Below are positions 51,283-63,162 of a DNA stretch of 64,000 nucleotides, in pieces; position 1 is the first letter of the stretch; every line of letters starts with the position of its first letter. The notes under the pieces are model-generated. The model saw nothing but the letters and a program-made list of their open reading frames with translations, was not told where the DNA came from and searched no databases. Location of the stretch: contig NW_003101679.1 of the NCBI RefSeq assembly GCF_000003855.2, forward strand, positions 1,677,946-1,741,945, read 5' to 3'. The position numbers and the translations under genes are program-made. This DNA is from Blastomyces gilchristii SLH14081. Its lineage: Eukaryota > Ascomycota > Eurotiomycetes > Onygenales > Ajellomycetaceae.

Positions 51283-53269
51283 ATGAGTTCAAAAATACAC
51301 TCAGTTGATATGGAAAAAGATGCTTTCTCAAATACTATTTCTGAGATTGAAATTCTGAAGAGAAGAAAGAAAGAAGAAATAGAGAAACAATAAGTTCTTG
51401 AAATACAGAAACTTGAAAAAGTAAGCAAGATTCTTGAAAAGCAGTATCTGAGTGAGATGAATGAAGAAGTTCTGTTAATTCTTCATGCTCAGGCTAGACA
51501 ACTACAGGAGGTGATCAAGTTCAAACTTGGAATCTCAAACACAGTTCAAAAAACATTGAAAATTCCTAGTACAATCACTGACTCTTCATCTTACTCTTCT
51601 TCATTCTTTTTTCCTACTTCTTCTTCTTCTTTGAATCAGAAGAAAACATATGCTCAAGCAGCTGAATCTGCTGTCTCTAAACCTGCTGTCTCAAAACCTG
51701 CTCAAAATCCTGAGAAAACTGAGAAGAATACTGCTCATGCCCCTATTCATAGAAAAGTGAAAAAGAAAATGTAAAAAGAGAAAAACTTTCAAATCTTCAG
51801 AAATAGAAGACTTATTCTCAAAGTCTCAAATCAGAACATTCTGCAAAGAAACAAGCTAAACTCAAATCTCATTTTCATAATCAGAAATGAAATTAATCAG
51901 CGCCCTGGTGGCCGAATGTTAATGCGGCCACCCAGTAGCACCTTGGCGTGGGAAACCAAGGCGCGTGGGTTCGAAACCCGCAGGAATACATTAAATCCGG
52001 AACTCAAGCACCTCAGGTTTCTAATAAATACAGAGGTGTACAAATCGCTTCAATGAATTGCTCTATGTTCCTGGGCTGGGAAGTTATTATCGCATGTATC
52101 TAATTGTCACTCCTTTGTATTTTCCTATGTTCTTGTTATCTTGGCGTGGTCTCAACACCTGTATTTCCTCCTGTATAACCAACACTTGACCTGTATTTAA
52201 CATCACGCAAGGACTCATCATAAGCTCCGCTTGCATATGAGTATAATGAAAGAATAATAATAATAATAATGAAATTAATCAGCAGTTCTTTTCTCAGTTG
52301 ATGACTGATATTAAAGTTTAAAAACCAGTTATAGCTTCAATTGAGTCATCATTCTTTGAAAACTTCATCATTCTGACTACAATGCCTGAATTCAGTGCTG
52401 AATTCCTTATTCAGAATGAGAATCTCTGAAAGTCAGCAGTAGAATCTTTGTTAAACACAATAATTCTATCTGAAAGAGATGAAAAGTGAGATAAATTCAT
52501 TCTTCATGATATTTCAGTTGAAATTTTTGACTGTGAAGAAGAAATGCTACTTCTCAAAAATGAATTGAAAGAATACAACTCTATTCAACTGAGAAAGAAG
52601 CCTGTATGACTAAATTCAATTAAGTTCAGACAAAGCAGGAGAAATGCCTCTGTTCTAGTATATATAAAAACACTTAAACAGTCAAAGATCTCTGAAGTAA
52701 GAGTAGCAGATTTGAAAATGAGAGTTCATGAATACAAAGACTCAAGAATGAATCTCAAAGCTCAAACATAGTATTCAAACTGTCAAAGATATGAACACTT
52801 TGTAATCTCATATTTTAGAGACTCAAAATATGCATTCTGTGTCAGAGATCATAAAACTAGTGAGTATAAATATGAAACATGCTCAAAAAGAGGTGAAATT
52901 TGTCAACATACTCTGCTTAAGTGCTCTAATTGCAAAGAAAAACATGCATCTAGCTCAAAAGAATGTATATTTACTTCTAGAACTCAAAAGAACTGGAGAA
53001 AAGATGAAGCTCAAAGTCAATCTAGAACTGAAGAGAAGAGTCAAATCAGTAGACTTATAACTACAAGCTTAAAAAGAAGAAACTCTCAACTATCTAAATC
53101 TTCAAACTCTAATTCTTCAGCTAAATGTAAACAGAATTTGAATCCTCAAACTTCTGTTAAGATTAGAGAATTGAGAAATGACTCTGATAATAAACTAGAT
53201 ATAATGCAAGCAGTTGAGATTTCTACTTTTAAGAATAGTTATAATCTACTATCTGATGATAGTGATTAG
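51283..53269 (+). pseudogene. LINE copy B ORF1 (gag-like with CCHC knuckles), interrupted by a SINE
   Basis: The ATG at 51283 begins MSSKIHSVDMEKDAFSN. The 3' part (about 52770-52980) holds three Cys/His clusters of the zinc-knuckle sort, such as CQRYEHF, CSKRGEICQH and CSNCKEKHASSSKEC, as in LINE nucleic-acid chaperones. A SINE splits it at 51901-52270, and several TGA/TAA stops come from mutated CGA/CAA/CAG codons. Confidence 0.8.
51901..52270 (+). mobile_element. tRNA-derived SINE, copy 1, inside LINE copy B
   Basis: 370 bp flanked by a perfect 12-bp target duplication GAAATTAATCAG (51889-51900 and 52271-52282). The first 85 bp resemble a class II (Ser/Leu-like, long variable arm) tRNA. 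Box A is TGGCCGAATGTTAATGCGG, with one base missing against copy 2. Box B is GGGTTCGAAACCC. The body is unrelated to tRNA, and it ends in (AAT)n. CpGs are kept although the host LINE is stripped of them. Confidence 0.92.
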
Positions 53270-53419
53270 ATTCTACTCTTCTCTCTTTTAGTATGAATAT
53301 ACAACAAAAACAATAAAAAAAAGTTTAAAAACTCTTCAAAAATCACATTTATTCAAAATAATGTGAATAGAAACTCAAATTGTATTTATTCTTATCTTCA
53401 AATTGCATTTAAATAAAAA

Positions 53420-56400
53420 GTTGATTTTATACTGCTTCAGGAGCCGAATTTTGATACTGAGCAAAAATATGTCATTTCTCATTCAAGCTACTACTGCTTT
53501 TTATCTCAAAAGTCTGAGATAAAGTCAAGAGTAGTGATCTATGAAAGAAAGAGATCAAGATATCAATTTAATCTAAGATTTGATATCATGTCTGACCCTA
53601 ATATTCTGGTGAGTGATATTATAGATAAAGAAAATGAGTTTGATACTATACAGCTCATAAATATCTATAATGAAAAGTCATTGACAGAAGATAATAATAT
53701 CTGAATAATTGATAGAGAATTTCTGAACATAACTTCATCAAGAAACTCTATAATTGCAGGAGATTTCAATGCACATTATCTCTGATAAAATTCAGAATGC
53801 AAGAGAGCAGTAAGAGCTGATAATCTAGTTGAATGAACCTTTGAGCATTCAATAGATTTGGTTAATAAGTCTAATCAATAAACATTCTTTAGAAAAGATA
53901 TGAAACAGAAATCTATTATAGATCTAATCTTCATGTCATAAAATCTAATGAAAGGAAGACTTGTAAACTGATTTATTAATTCAAATGAGACATCAGGATC
54001 AGGTCATGAGATTATTCAATTTGAGATTGAACTGAGTGAAAAACAAATGAGTGAAAATCCTCTTCTCTCTAATCAGTTTAACTTTGAAAAAGCTGATTGA
54101 AAAGCAGTTGAAGAAAGTATAAAACTGTTAAAATCTGAAAGACAGAATGAGCTATATTGGAATTCTGGTCAAGATATCTCAAATGAAAGGCTTAAGAATA
54201 GAGTGAAGCTTATTACATCTATTATTCTAACAAGTGTTAGAGATAATATTTCAAAGAGAAAATCTTCTGAGTATTCAAAACCTTGATGAAATGAGAATAT
54301 CTCATCTAAAAGAAAAGAATGAGCTACTGCTAGAAGAGATTGAAAGAATGATGTAATATCTGATGAAGAGTTCAAAGCTGTCAGAAATGAATATTTTTCA
54401 GATATTAAAAAAGCTAAAATAGACTGCTGGAATAAATTTCTTGAAGAAGCATAAGAAAAGGAAGTTTTTAAAGCTTTTAACTATACTAAAACAAGAAGTG
54501 TAGCAAAACTTCTAACCTTAGAATATGAGTTTCAGAATGAATCATATACAGCAAACTCTTTTGAGAAAAAATGTCAAGCTTTTATAAGAACTCTCTTTCA
54601 ATACTCATCAGATTCAGATTCAGAGAAAGAGAATATATCACTTCTTAACTATATTGATGAAAATGACTGGGAATGGCCTGATCTTACTCAAGATGAATTA
54701 GAGTCAGCTATTTTCTCAAGTTCAGTTAAGACTGCTGCAGGGCCTGATTCAATTAATCACTTAATTATTCAAAATACATACTTCTACTTAAAGAATGAAT
54801 ATTTTGAGCTCTTTTTCAATCTCTTAAAAAATGAATATCATTCTGAATACTGAAGAGAAGTCACTGAAGTGATTCTTGTAAAGCCTAATAGAAAAACTTC
54901 AATTTCTAAGTTATATAGAGTAATATCTCTATTGAACTGTCTAGAAAAGGTTTTAGAAAAGATAATAGCTACTCAACTATCTTTTATAAGCTCTGTCAGT
55001 AATTCTCTTTTATTCAGTGAATAAATGAGAGATAGAAAACAGTGTTCTGTAATTGACACTGTTCTCTCAGTTATTCATGATATTCAAATAGCAAAGCATG
55101 AAGATCTGGTCTCAACTGCAGTTTTTATTGATATAAAAGAAGTATTTGATCATGTTTCAAAGTCAAAGCTAATTCAGACATTGAAGATGTTAAAACTGTC
55201 ACTTTCTCTAATAAAATGAGTTAACTGTTTTATATCTAAAAGAATTATACAACTTTTCTTTGATGAAATGAAATAAGACAAGACTGAGATAAAAATAGAA
55301 GTATCACAAGAATCTTCAATCTCACTCATTTTATTTGTAATATACACTGCATATCTATTCAAGAATAGAAATATGAGAATAGTGAGATCTTCAAGTTATG
55401 TGAATGATATTGATCTAGTCTACAGCTCAAAAACTATCAAAGAGAATTTAAAAGTGATTGAAGAAGCTGCAAAGGAAATCTTTGTTAGAGCAGATATCAA
55501 TCAAATTCAATTTAATATGAATAAAACTGAGTTAATTCATTTCTTTTCTAGATTCAATGAGAAAGAACTGTCTCTATCTCTTTTAAATAGAGAGATTAAA
55601 CCCAGTGTAAATATCAAATGATTAGGAGTATGGTTAAACTTCAAGTTGAACTTTAAATATCACATTTAACAAAGAACTGTCAAGACAGAAAGGCTATTAA
55701 ACAACATAATCAGACTATCAAATACAGAGAGAGGTCTATCCTTCCAGGCTATGAGACAGTTATATATAGCCTGTATTACATCAGTAGCTGATTATGAAGT
55801 TCAAGTTTAATGAAATAATCAAGGAAATTTCACTGAACTCTTTCAAAGTCTGCAAAACAGAGCCTTGAGAAGAATTCTGAGAGCATTCAAATCATCTCCT
55901 ATTAAAGCAATGAAAATTGAAGCTTCAATTCCTTCTTCTGCTATTAGATTTGAAAAGGCCTGTATGAACTATGCTCTGAGAGTTATAAAGATGAGCTCAA
56001 ATCATATAATCAGAGAAAGAGTCTCATCTTCATTTTCATCAATTAACTCTGGAAATGAACTGGATTAGAATAGATTTCTTGATTGAAATGAAAATGATTC
56101 TTCAAAGAAAATATCTTCTCAACTTTACAGACTATGCTCTTTGATTAAAAATCAATTTTCTTCTTTAAATGTTGAAAAAGTGAATCATGAGAAGTTATCT
56201 CTCTGGAGAGAAAAGCTTGAATCTCTTATAGACTTACAAATAAGTGAACTATCAAAAGAGAAAGAATATGAACAGCATTTGAAGAGAATTTCTACAATCA
56301 ATATAAAAGACTCTATTCTGATTTATTTAGATGACTCAAAGAATGAGAATCTGAATAGATTAGGTGCAGGCATTGCTTATACTGAAGATAATATCAATTT

Positions 56401-57250
56401 TATCTCAGATTTCTGAAATCTAGGCTGTGAATCTGAAGTCTTTGATGCTGAACTATTTGCAATAGTAAAAGCTTTCAAACTCAAAGAAATAAAATCTTAT
56501 AAAAGAGGAAATAGTTTGAAAGAGACATGGATATTCTCTGATAGTCAAGCTGCTTTAAAAAGACTTAGAAATAGTCAGATTCATAATGATCAAATGAATC
56601 TTGAACTGATCTTAAACTCTGTTTTGAAAATTCAAAAGAGAAGAACATCAAAGCTGATAATTCATTTACACTGAGTTCCTACTCATATGAATATTCATGG
56701 CAATGAATTGGCTGATTCAGCTGCAAAAAAGAGTGCAGAATTAAGCAGATCTATTTAAAAAGTTATGTTCTGGTCTTTAATAAAGAGAAAAATAAAGGAA
56801 TCTTATTTAGACAAGTGAAATGAAAGCTGGCAGAAACAAAAGAAGAGTATACATTATTCAAGATTTGAAACAAAACCCAAGTGGAAATCTTGTTCAATTA
56901 AATGTAAAAAGAAAATATTCTCATCTATAATACAGCTGAAACTAGGACATGGCTATTTCAAATCTTATATACAAAGATTTAATGATAGATTTGACTCAAT
57001 AGAATGCTCATTCTGCAATGCAAATGAGAATTCTGAGCATATTATAATGCACTGTGTGTTATACAATAGTCTCAGAGTCAGATTGAAAGAGAAGTATGAT
57101 CTAAATCAATTAAATATGAGATTCTTATTCTCAACTGAGACAGGAATTAAATACTTAATAGACTTTCTATCAGAAACTCAAGCAGCTACAAGAAAATGAC
57201 TAAATTCAGAATTATCTGAATATGAAGAGGAGGAAATCAACCAGATATAG
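53420..57250 (+). pseudogene. LINE copy B ORF2: endonuclease, reverse transcriptase, RNase H (broken)
   Basis: The endonuclease includes IIAGDFNAHYL near 53750 and a DLIFMS stretch near 53920. RT motifs are YRVISLLNCLEK near 54915, AVFIDIKEVFDHV near 55120 and YVNDIDLVYSS near 55400. RNase H follows at about 56310-56760: LIYLDDSKNENLNRLGAGIA, DAELFAIVKA, WIFSDSQAALK and GNELADSAAKK, which give the D-E-D-D catalytic set. A short cysteine/histidine segment follows (CSFCNANENSEHIIMHC near 57005-57060). Many stops at former CGA/CAG/TGG codons make it inactive. Confidence 0.85.
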
Positions 57251-57949
57251 TCTGTTAAAACAGCTATATACTATTTTTTAATAATTTGTTTTGTTACAGT
57301 CTTTCTTTATTTTATCTTTTTCTTTCAATTTCTTTCTGTATATCTATTTAATGTGTCTATCTTTAAGACTGTGTTCTCTTTTCCTTTGTCATAATATTGT
57401 CAAATAATTTCAAGGTATGAGACAATATTAAAACACTGCAATTTGTAAACAGTTTTTGTATTCTGGGCTGGAATTTTCTGATTTTGCATATCTGAAATTG
57501 ATGAATGTATAATAGTTAACTTTACAGATATAGGAAAAACCCTGAGAACTAAAAGTTCTCAGGTAGATGTCATAGTCTCTGACTGCATACATCTATAATT
57601 GAAGAATAATAATAATAATAATAATAATAGATGATTAAAAATCTTCAGAGTAATATGATCTTTTATTGATATTAACTTAACAGAGTAGTTCAGTGAATTA
57701 TTATTCTTATCTTCAGCTTCTTCATTTATTCTCAGCAAATTATTGAAAAGTGCTGAATAATGTATATATAAATTCTGAATCTTCTGTATCAGATGTATAT
57801 CAGAGCTGTCAAAGAAATCTTTCAATACTAGTTATAAGATTCACTGAAAACTCTTCTGTAAGAGTAGTGTCTTTTTCATATCTTGATAATTTATTCACTG
57901 CACTAGATTCTTATAGTCTTAATACTTATTCTCTTCTATTAGAACATTG

Positions 57950-60600
57950 CAATTGTTAGATACAGTGTATTCTTTAATCAGCTCAATGTAGTGTAAGTTA
58001 ATATACATATTCAGCTGACTCTTTATATACTATATAAGCTTTGCTTTTTTGATATAATCACTGCTGCTGATATGTGTAGCAACTGTGCTTATAGTTAAAA
58101 CAGAGAATGATTGATGACTAATAACTGAATCAGCTTAGAATAATTCAAATGTTACTGCTGCTCTTGCTGCAGCTTTAATAAGAAACTGTAACTATCAGCA
58201 GACTGTAAGTATGATTTAACAGGTCACTTCAGAATCATTTTCTCTCAGAGATTGAAATATCAATAGACTATTACTTCTTACAATAACTGTATATATCTGA
58301 ATAATAAGATCAATAGATGATTGATTTTAACTTTGTGCTGAAAATGCTGTAGAAATAATCTATTTAATCACTGAACTGAGTTATTTCTCTCTGAGCTCAC
58401 ACTGTAAGATAAGAGATATAATAATTAAAGCTTGAGCATGTTCTTGAAGCTAATACTTCTTAAGATGAGTAATTGATGACTGTAAATAATTTCAACTGTA
58501 AGAAAAGAGAAATATCTGCAATATTTAGAAGTATTCTTACTGATTATACAGTGACAGAACAGAACAGATCAGTAATAAGTATAAAATCTCTAATATTTCA
58601 GCAAACTCACTATGACATGAATCTGAAGAGAAAAATGAGATTAAATTCAAACTTGAGTATATTTAAAAAAGAGATACTGTCTGCACTGTTATACTCTGCT
58701 CTTGACACATTTGATCTCTGTATGTGAGATTTGACAGATTATCTAGTTTAGCCTGAAGATACTGCATATAATGATGAAATCAGCTGTTATTGTGTAAATC
58801 ATAGTTCAAATTTAACTGATTCTTATCATTGATAAAACAGCTTCAGCAAGATCTTCTTACAGTTGATTCTTTAATCTCTGCATTGCTATTTTGCTGTGAC
58901 ATATCTTCAAGAAATGTTATACAAGATACAATCACTCTCATCTTTTCTTCACTGATATTCATCATAATCTTCTCATAATTCAATGTAGATAAGCCATGTG
59001 ATAATACAGTAATAGTGTCAGAGAAATTGATATCATGAGAATCAAAGATTAGAATAAAAATATTGTTTTGTTTTAAATGCTTAACAGCACTCAGTGCAGA
59101 AATTATATAAAAACTTATCAAGCTTCAGTATATGTTTCAATATAAATTAAATTCATCAATGAATAATTGATATAATAGAAAAATAACTTATATATCAGAG
59201 TAAAATATACTTTTCAAAATGTCTTATTCATATGCAGCAATTTTCAACTCAGTCTGAATTAGTAAAGATTTATAATATAATTATATCTTAACAGCTTCAG
59301 TCTTGATTCTCATAACTTAGTGAAGAAAATACTAATCTTTACTCTTATATTTTATCAGTAGATTGAAATCTGATTCAAACATTGTATTTATATGAATATT
59401 AAGTTGATTCAGAACCTGAATAATTAAGATATATTTCATCTCATCTTTCATTGTGATTAATTTAAATGAAATAAATGATGAATTCAAGAATGATAATCTT
59501 TGTGCTATCTGAGAAGTATAGTAAATGACTTCTTGAACTTTCAGAACTATTATATGAGGCTTCATTTTCATGTCTGAATATTGATGATTACATCTGACAA
59601 AATGCACTCTTTCAATATAAGATATATTATTCAACTCTGATTTGCAGTAGCATTTGAGATTCCCACACTGATACTGAATAAAATTGAAAGAAAAAAGAGG
59701 TTTATTTGTTAATGAATATCACACAAAGCCACTGAAATAATATTTGACAGAGCTCTTTTAACTGTGAGATTGTCATAACTCAGTGAGATTGTTGACAAGT
59801 TCTGTCATTTCTATATACATCTATCACTCAAAATTTGGGGATTTGAGAAGAGCAGATATTAATAGAATTGAATTTTAAAAGTAGAGTGATCTCATGAAGA
59901 ATACAGTGAGATTTTTCTGAGCAGAACTCAGAGTTGATATTTATATTAATAATACTATTGAAATTGACATTTTCTTAACTGATAAAATCAGAAATTATGC
60001 TCTGCATTGCTTTTTCAGAGTTGATAGGCCTTCAGAGAGCAGACTTATCAGTGATGTATTCTTCAATAAATGCAGGATTTGCAGCAGTAATTGGTAGTTT
60101 TTTCAGGAAATATCTGACTCTTCAGCTCAGAGTCTCATTGTCAAAACAAATGAATTCATTTCAAAATTACTGTGTTTATGAGCTATGTCAATTGCTGGAT
60201 CAGAATCAATAAATTCATCAGTAGAATGAGAGACAGTAGTAATATCTTCAATAGCAGTATCTTTCATAGCAATATCTTCAGCAACTGACTTGTCAGAATC
60301 TTCTTAATCATCATTTTCTGAGATATTTTTCAAGATATTCTCTGAGATATTCTCTGAGATATTCTTCTCAGTGCCTGCTTTCAAAAGCCACTCTATATAC
60401 TTAACATTATCAGTGGCATTCTTGTTATATGACTCTGTCTTTAGACAATGTTAGTTTTTATAATAATAAGATATTAAAAGTAATAAATATACTGAGAATA
60501 GCAATGCTTCTTCATCAGAAACATCATTATCTGAATCACTATCAGTGAAATCCTCATTTGCAGTTTCTGGGAAAAGAGAGCTCTGAGATTGAAATTCTGA
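57950..60600 (-). pseudogene. Remnant of a large fungal DNA-transposon protein (CACTA/Plavaka-like)
   Basis: Minus-strand reading through stops gives, in order: an acidic Ser/Asp/Glu region (60600-60240); a stretch with NYQLLLQILHLLKNTS and EGLSTLKKQC (about 60080-60000); a Cys-rich run (59660) before VHFVRCNHQYSDMKMKPHII; YYTSQIAQRLSFLNSSF; and then a part with FILIFDSHDINFSDT and FLEDMSQQNSN followed by a Cys pair (about 59070-58840). This order matches my memory of a widespread family of long transposon-borne C2H2 proteins with a TLGPHG..F.D...GDMPQQ..N.G...CRxC core. The class is inferred; no terminal repeats were found. Confidence 0.55.
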
Positions 60601-62776
60601 TTGATCATCTCTGAATTCTTGTCTAGAGATAGATAGCAGATAGCATTTTAGATTTTAATTAAACAGATATAATATTTTGCTTTCTGATATGATTTGTAGA
60701 AACAAGTTATGTAGTTGAAAAGATATAATTGAAGTGAGTAAGTGATCTTGATAAAATAAAGAGATGAGATTGAATTACTGAAAAGAAGTATATTAATAAG
60801 AGTCACAATCAGTGACAATCTATATCAAATTAATATTAATAATTAAACTGTTTTCTTTATTTCAAGATTATATTTCTGCAAGCTTCTGAAATCAGTATCA
60901 TTTATTAACTAGAATTTCAATCTAATTTCAAACATGAATACTCTCATTGACTCTGATATACTAGATCTTTCCAAACTTTCTCATCTAGTAGGTTTAATGA
61001 GACAATTCACTGATTTCAAAGGAAATTCAATATTAATATTTCTTAATCATAGCAGGCACACAATGACATCAATGAAGAATACTCAACAGATGAGAAGAAC
61101 AGCAAGAAGAACTCAAACTCCTCACTGATAAGCAATTCACTAAGAAGGTGTTGAAGAACTAGACACTCTGACACTGAAATGTATGAGAAGAAGATTCATC
61201 TGATGAAGCAATATCTACAGCTAGAGACTAAATGAATGTATTTTCTGTTCTTTACAAAGAAAAATCTCGACCAGACAGTTGTGAAAATAATCAAAACTGA
61301 TGATAAAATATCATATACATTCTCATTCAGCAGAACAACAATGCTGAACACAGTCAAGACCTGGAAATCAAGATCATTAAAGAAAATGAAGACAAGTATT
61401 TAAATTTAATAAAATAGCAACTTTTTAGTGAGATATAACAAATTCTTGATGAGAGATTATAAATCTCTGATGAGAATTCAGCAGAGAATCTTAGAGAAAT
61501 CTAAACTTTTGTGATCAAGTTAGCTAACTTAATTTTAATATAGAATCATGTTTAATGGAAAAAGATAAAGAGCAGGACAAGTTCAGAGATAATCAGCTTA
61601 TATAATTGTTATGAAGAAACAATCATCTTTGATTACTTTTGTGAGTTATTCATCACTGAAAAGTTCCTCCTGATTTTTTATTAAGTGTGAGAAGTTATCA
61701 ACTTTGACTGATTCTCTGAGTGAGAACAATGATATATGAAATATAAGTTAGCATAATTCAAATTGTTCTGAAAACTAGAAACTAATTTCAAAAACAGAGA
61801 TATATGTCAATCTGACAACTCAGGTCAAAATGTTTGATAATACTGATATGAATGAAAATTCCATCACAGTCATGATGCAATGATAAAATATTCTGACATT
61901 TTGAGATCTGATGAGTGATGTTTCTGAATATCAGAAAATTGTCAGAGATGACTTTGCAGAGATGATTCAGAATACTCTGACAGTTAAAAAGAGATGTGTG
62001 ATGAAAGATGTACAGAAGAAGATGCAAAAAAAGATCAAATTTTTGAAGACACTTTCAGCAAAAGACAGATAATGTAGAGATTTCTGACATAATCTATTTC
62101 TATTTCAATATATTTAGTTTTCTATGCATTTTATATATAAATTAGTTAATATATACTTTATTATATATCATTAGAATACACCTGTCTTGATATTTGCTGA
62201 TAAAAGTTGTTATATTATCTATCTTGTATTGATTATAGTTATAGCTGCAGCAGAATCACTGATTTCACTGCATCAGAAAATCTTCTTATTTATCTTGAAT
62301 TCTGTAGATATATTTCTGACAGTGCATTGAATACTTGTTCCTAGTTAATAGAAATGATTTTATATTCAAAATAGCTGTAATTCAATCAGTGATAGCCTGT
62401 GTAAAAAGTATTAAGATATGAATGGAAGTCGCCAGATGTGCTGATTGCACTCAGAAATGAAATATGAAAGCATTTGCATTTATTGTATAATAATCTGCAA
62501 AGGTGAATCAACAACATATATAAAGACTCACATTTTTCTTTTCCTTCTTTTCTTCTTTCTTCTTCTTGTAACAATAATACACTGCAAAGATCATTCTCAG
62601 CTCACTCAGCTCACTCTGCTCTTCTTCATTTCTCAGTCTGGTTAGTATTCTGTCAGTTACAATAGAAAGCTTTTAATCAGAAAAGTTCTAATCAAGATAT
62701 CTTGTCTGTATAGTATATCAAGAATATCAGTAATTCATTACATCAGCATCAATCACAGTAACAATAACAACAGCAG
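60601..62776. other. Mutated, CpG-poor DNA of unknown origin
   Basis: Part of the same AT-rich block. Plus-strand reading of about 60930-62060 gives charged, helix-like stretches (for example ENSAENLREI; KKRCVMKDVQKKMQKKIKFLK) broken by stops, so it was probably coding once. I do not recognise the protein. Near 62540-62610 there are CT-rich tracts that may mark the leader of the coding remnant that follows. Confidence 0.4.
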
Positions 62777-63152
62777 CCCCGGTGGCCGAATGGTTAATGC
62801 GGCCACCCGGTAGCACCTTGGCGTGGGAAACCAAGGCGCGTGGGTTCGAAACCCGCAGGGGATACATTAAATCCGGAACTCAAGCACCTCAGGTTTCTAA
62901 TAAATACAGAGGTGTACAAATCGCTTCAATGAATTGCTCTATGTTCCTGGGCTGGGAAGTTATTATCGCATGTATCTAATTGTCACTCCTTTGTATTTTC
63001 CTATGTTCTTGTTATCTTGGCGTGGTCTCAACACCTGTATTTCCTCCTGTATAATCAACACTTGACCTGTATTTAACATCATGCAAGGACTCATCATAAG
63101 CTCCGCTTGCATATGAGTATAATGGAAGAATAATAATAATAATAATAATAAT
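62777..63152 (+). mobile_element. tRNA-derived SINE, copy 2
   Basis: About 376 bp, roughly 97 percent alike by eye to copy 1. Target duplication AACAGCAG lies at 62769-62776 and 63153-63160. Box A is TGGCCGAATGGTTAATGCGG and box B is GGGTTCGAAACCC. The variable-arm stem (CCTTGG ... CCAAGG) is present. It ends in about ten AAT units. Nearly all differences from copy 1 are C/T or G/A, or single-base gaps. It interrupts a Gln-rich coding remnant. Confidence 0.92.
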
Positions 63153-63162
63153 AACAGCAGCA

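Larger units (their letters stand above)
49958..57629 (+). mobile_element. LINE copy B, near full length, with RNase H and a (TAA)n tail
   Basis: The leader (49958-51282) keeps many CpGs up to about 50330. ORF1 and ORF2 follow, mutated, then a 3' UTR and an (AAT/TAA)n tail at 57605-57628. The order gag with zinc knuckles, endonuclease, RT, RNase H and TAA-repeat tail fits the I-group/Tad type LINEs. It carries a SINE inserted in ORF1 at 51901-52270. It begins exactly at the broken end of copy A. No clear target duplication surrounds it. Confidence 0.88.

Noticed and set aside
58843..59121. RecQ-type (telomere-linked) helicase remnant
   Set aside because: No Walker or DEAD-type motif was found on the minus strand. 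The surrounding blocks fit a CACTA/Plavaka-like transposon protein better.
62777..62862. A functional tRNA-Ser or tRNA-Leu gene
   Set aside because: The A and B boxes are good, but the acceptor stem does not pair as a normal tRNA and both copies continue into the same SINE body with target duplications.
62782..62979. 65-codon frame at the SINE (MAEWLMRPPG...)
   Set aside because: It lies over the tRNA-like head and SINE body, so it is not a gene. The same frame is broken in the other copy.
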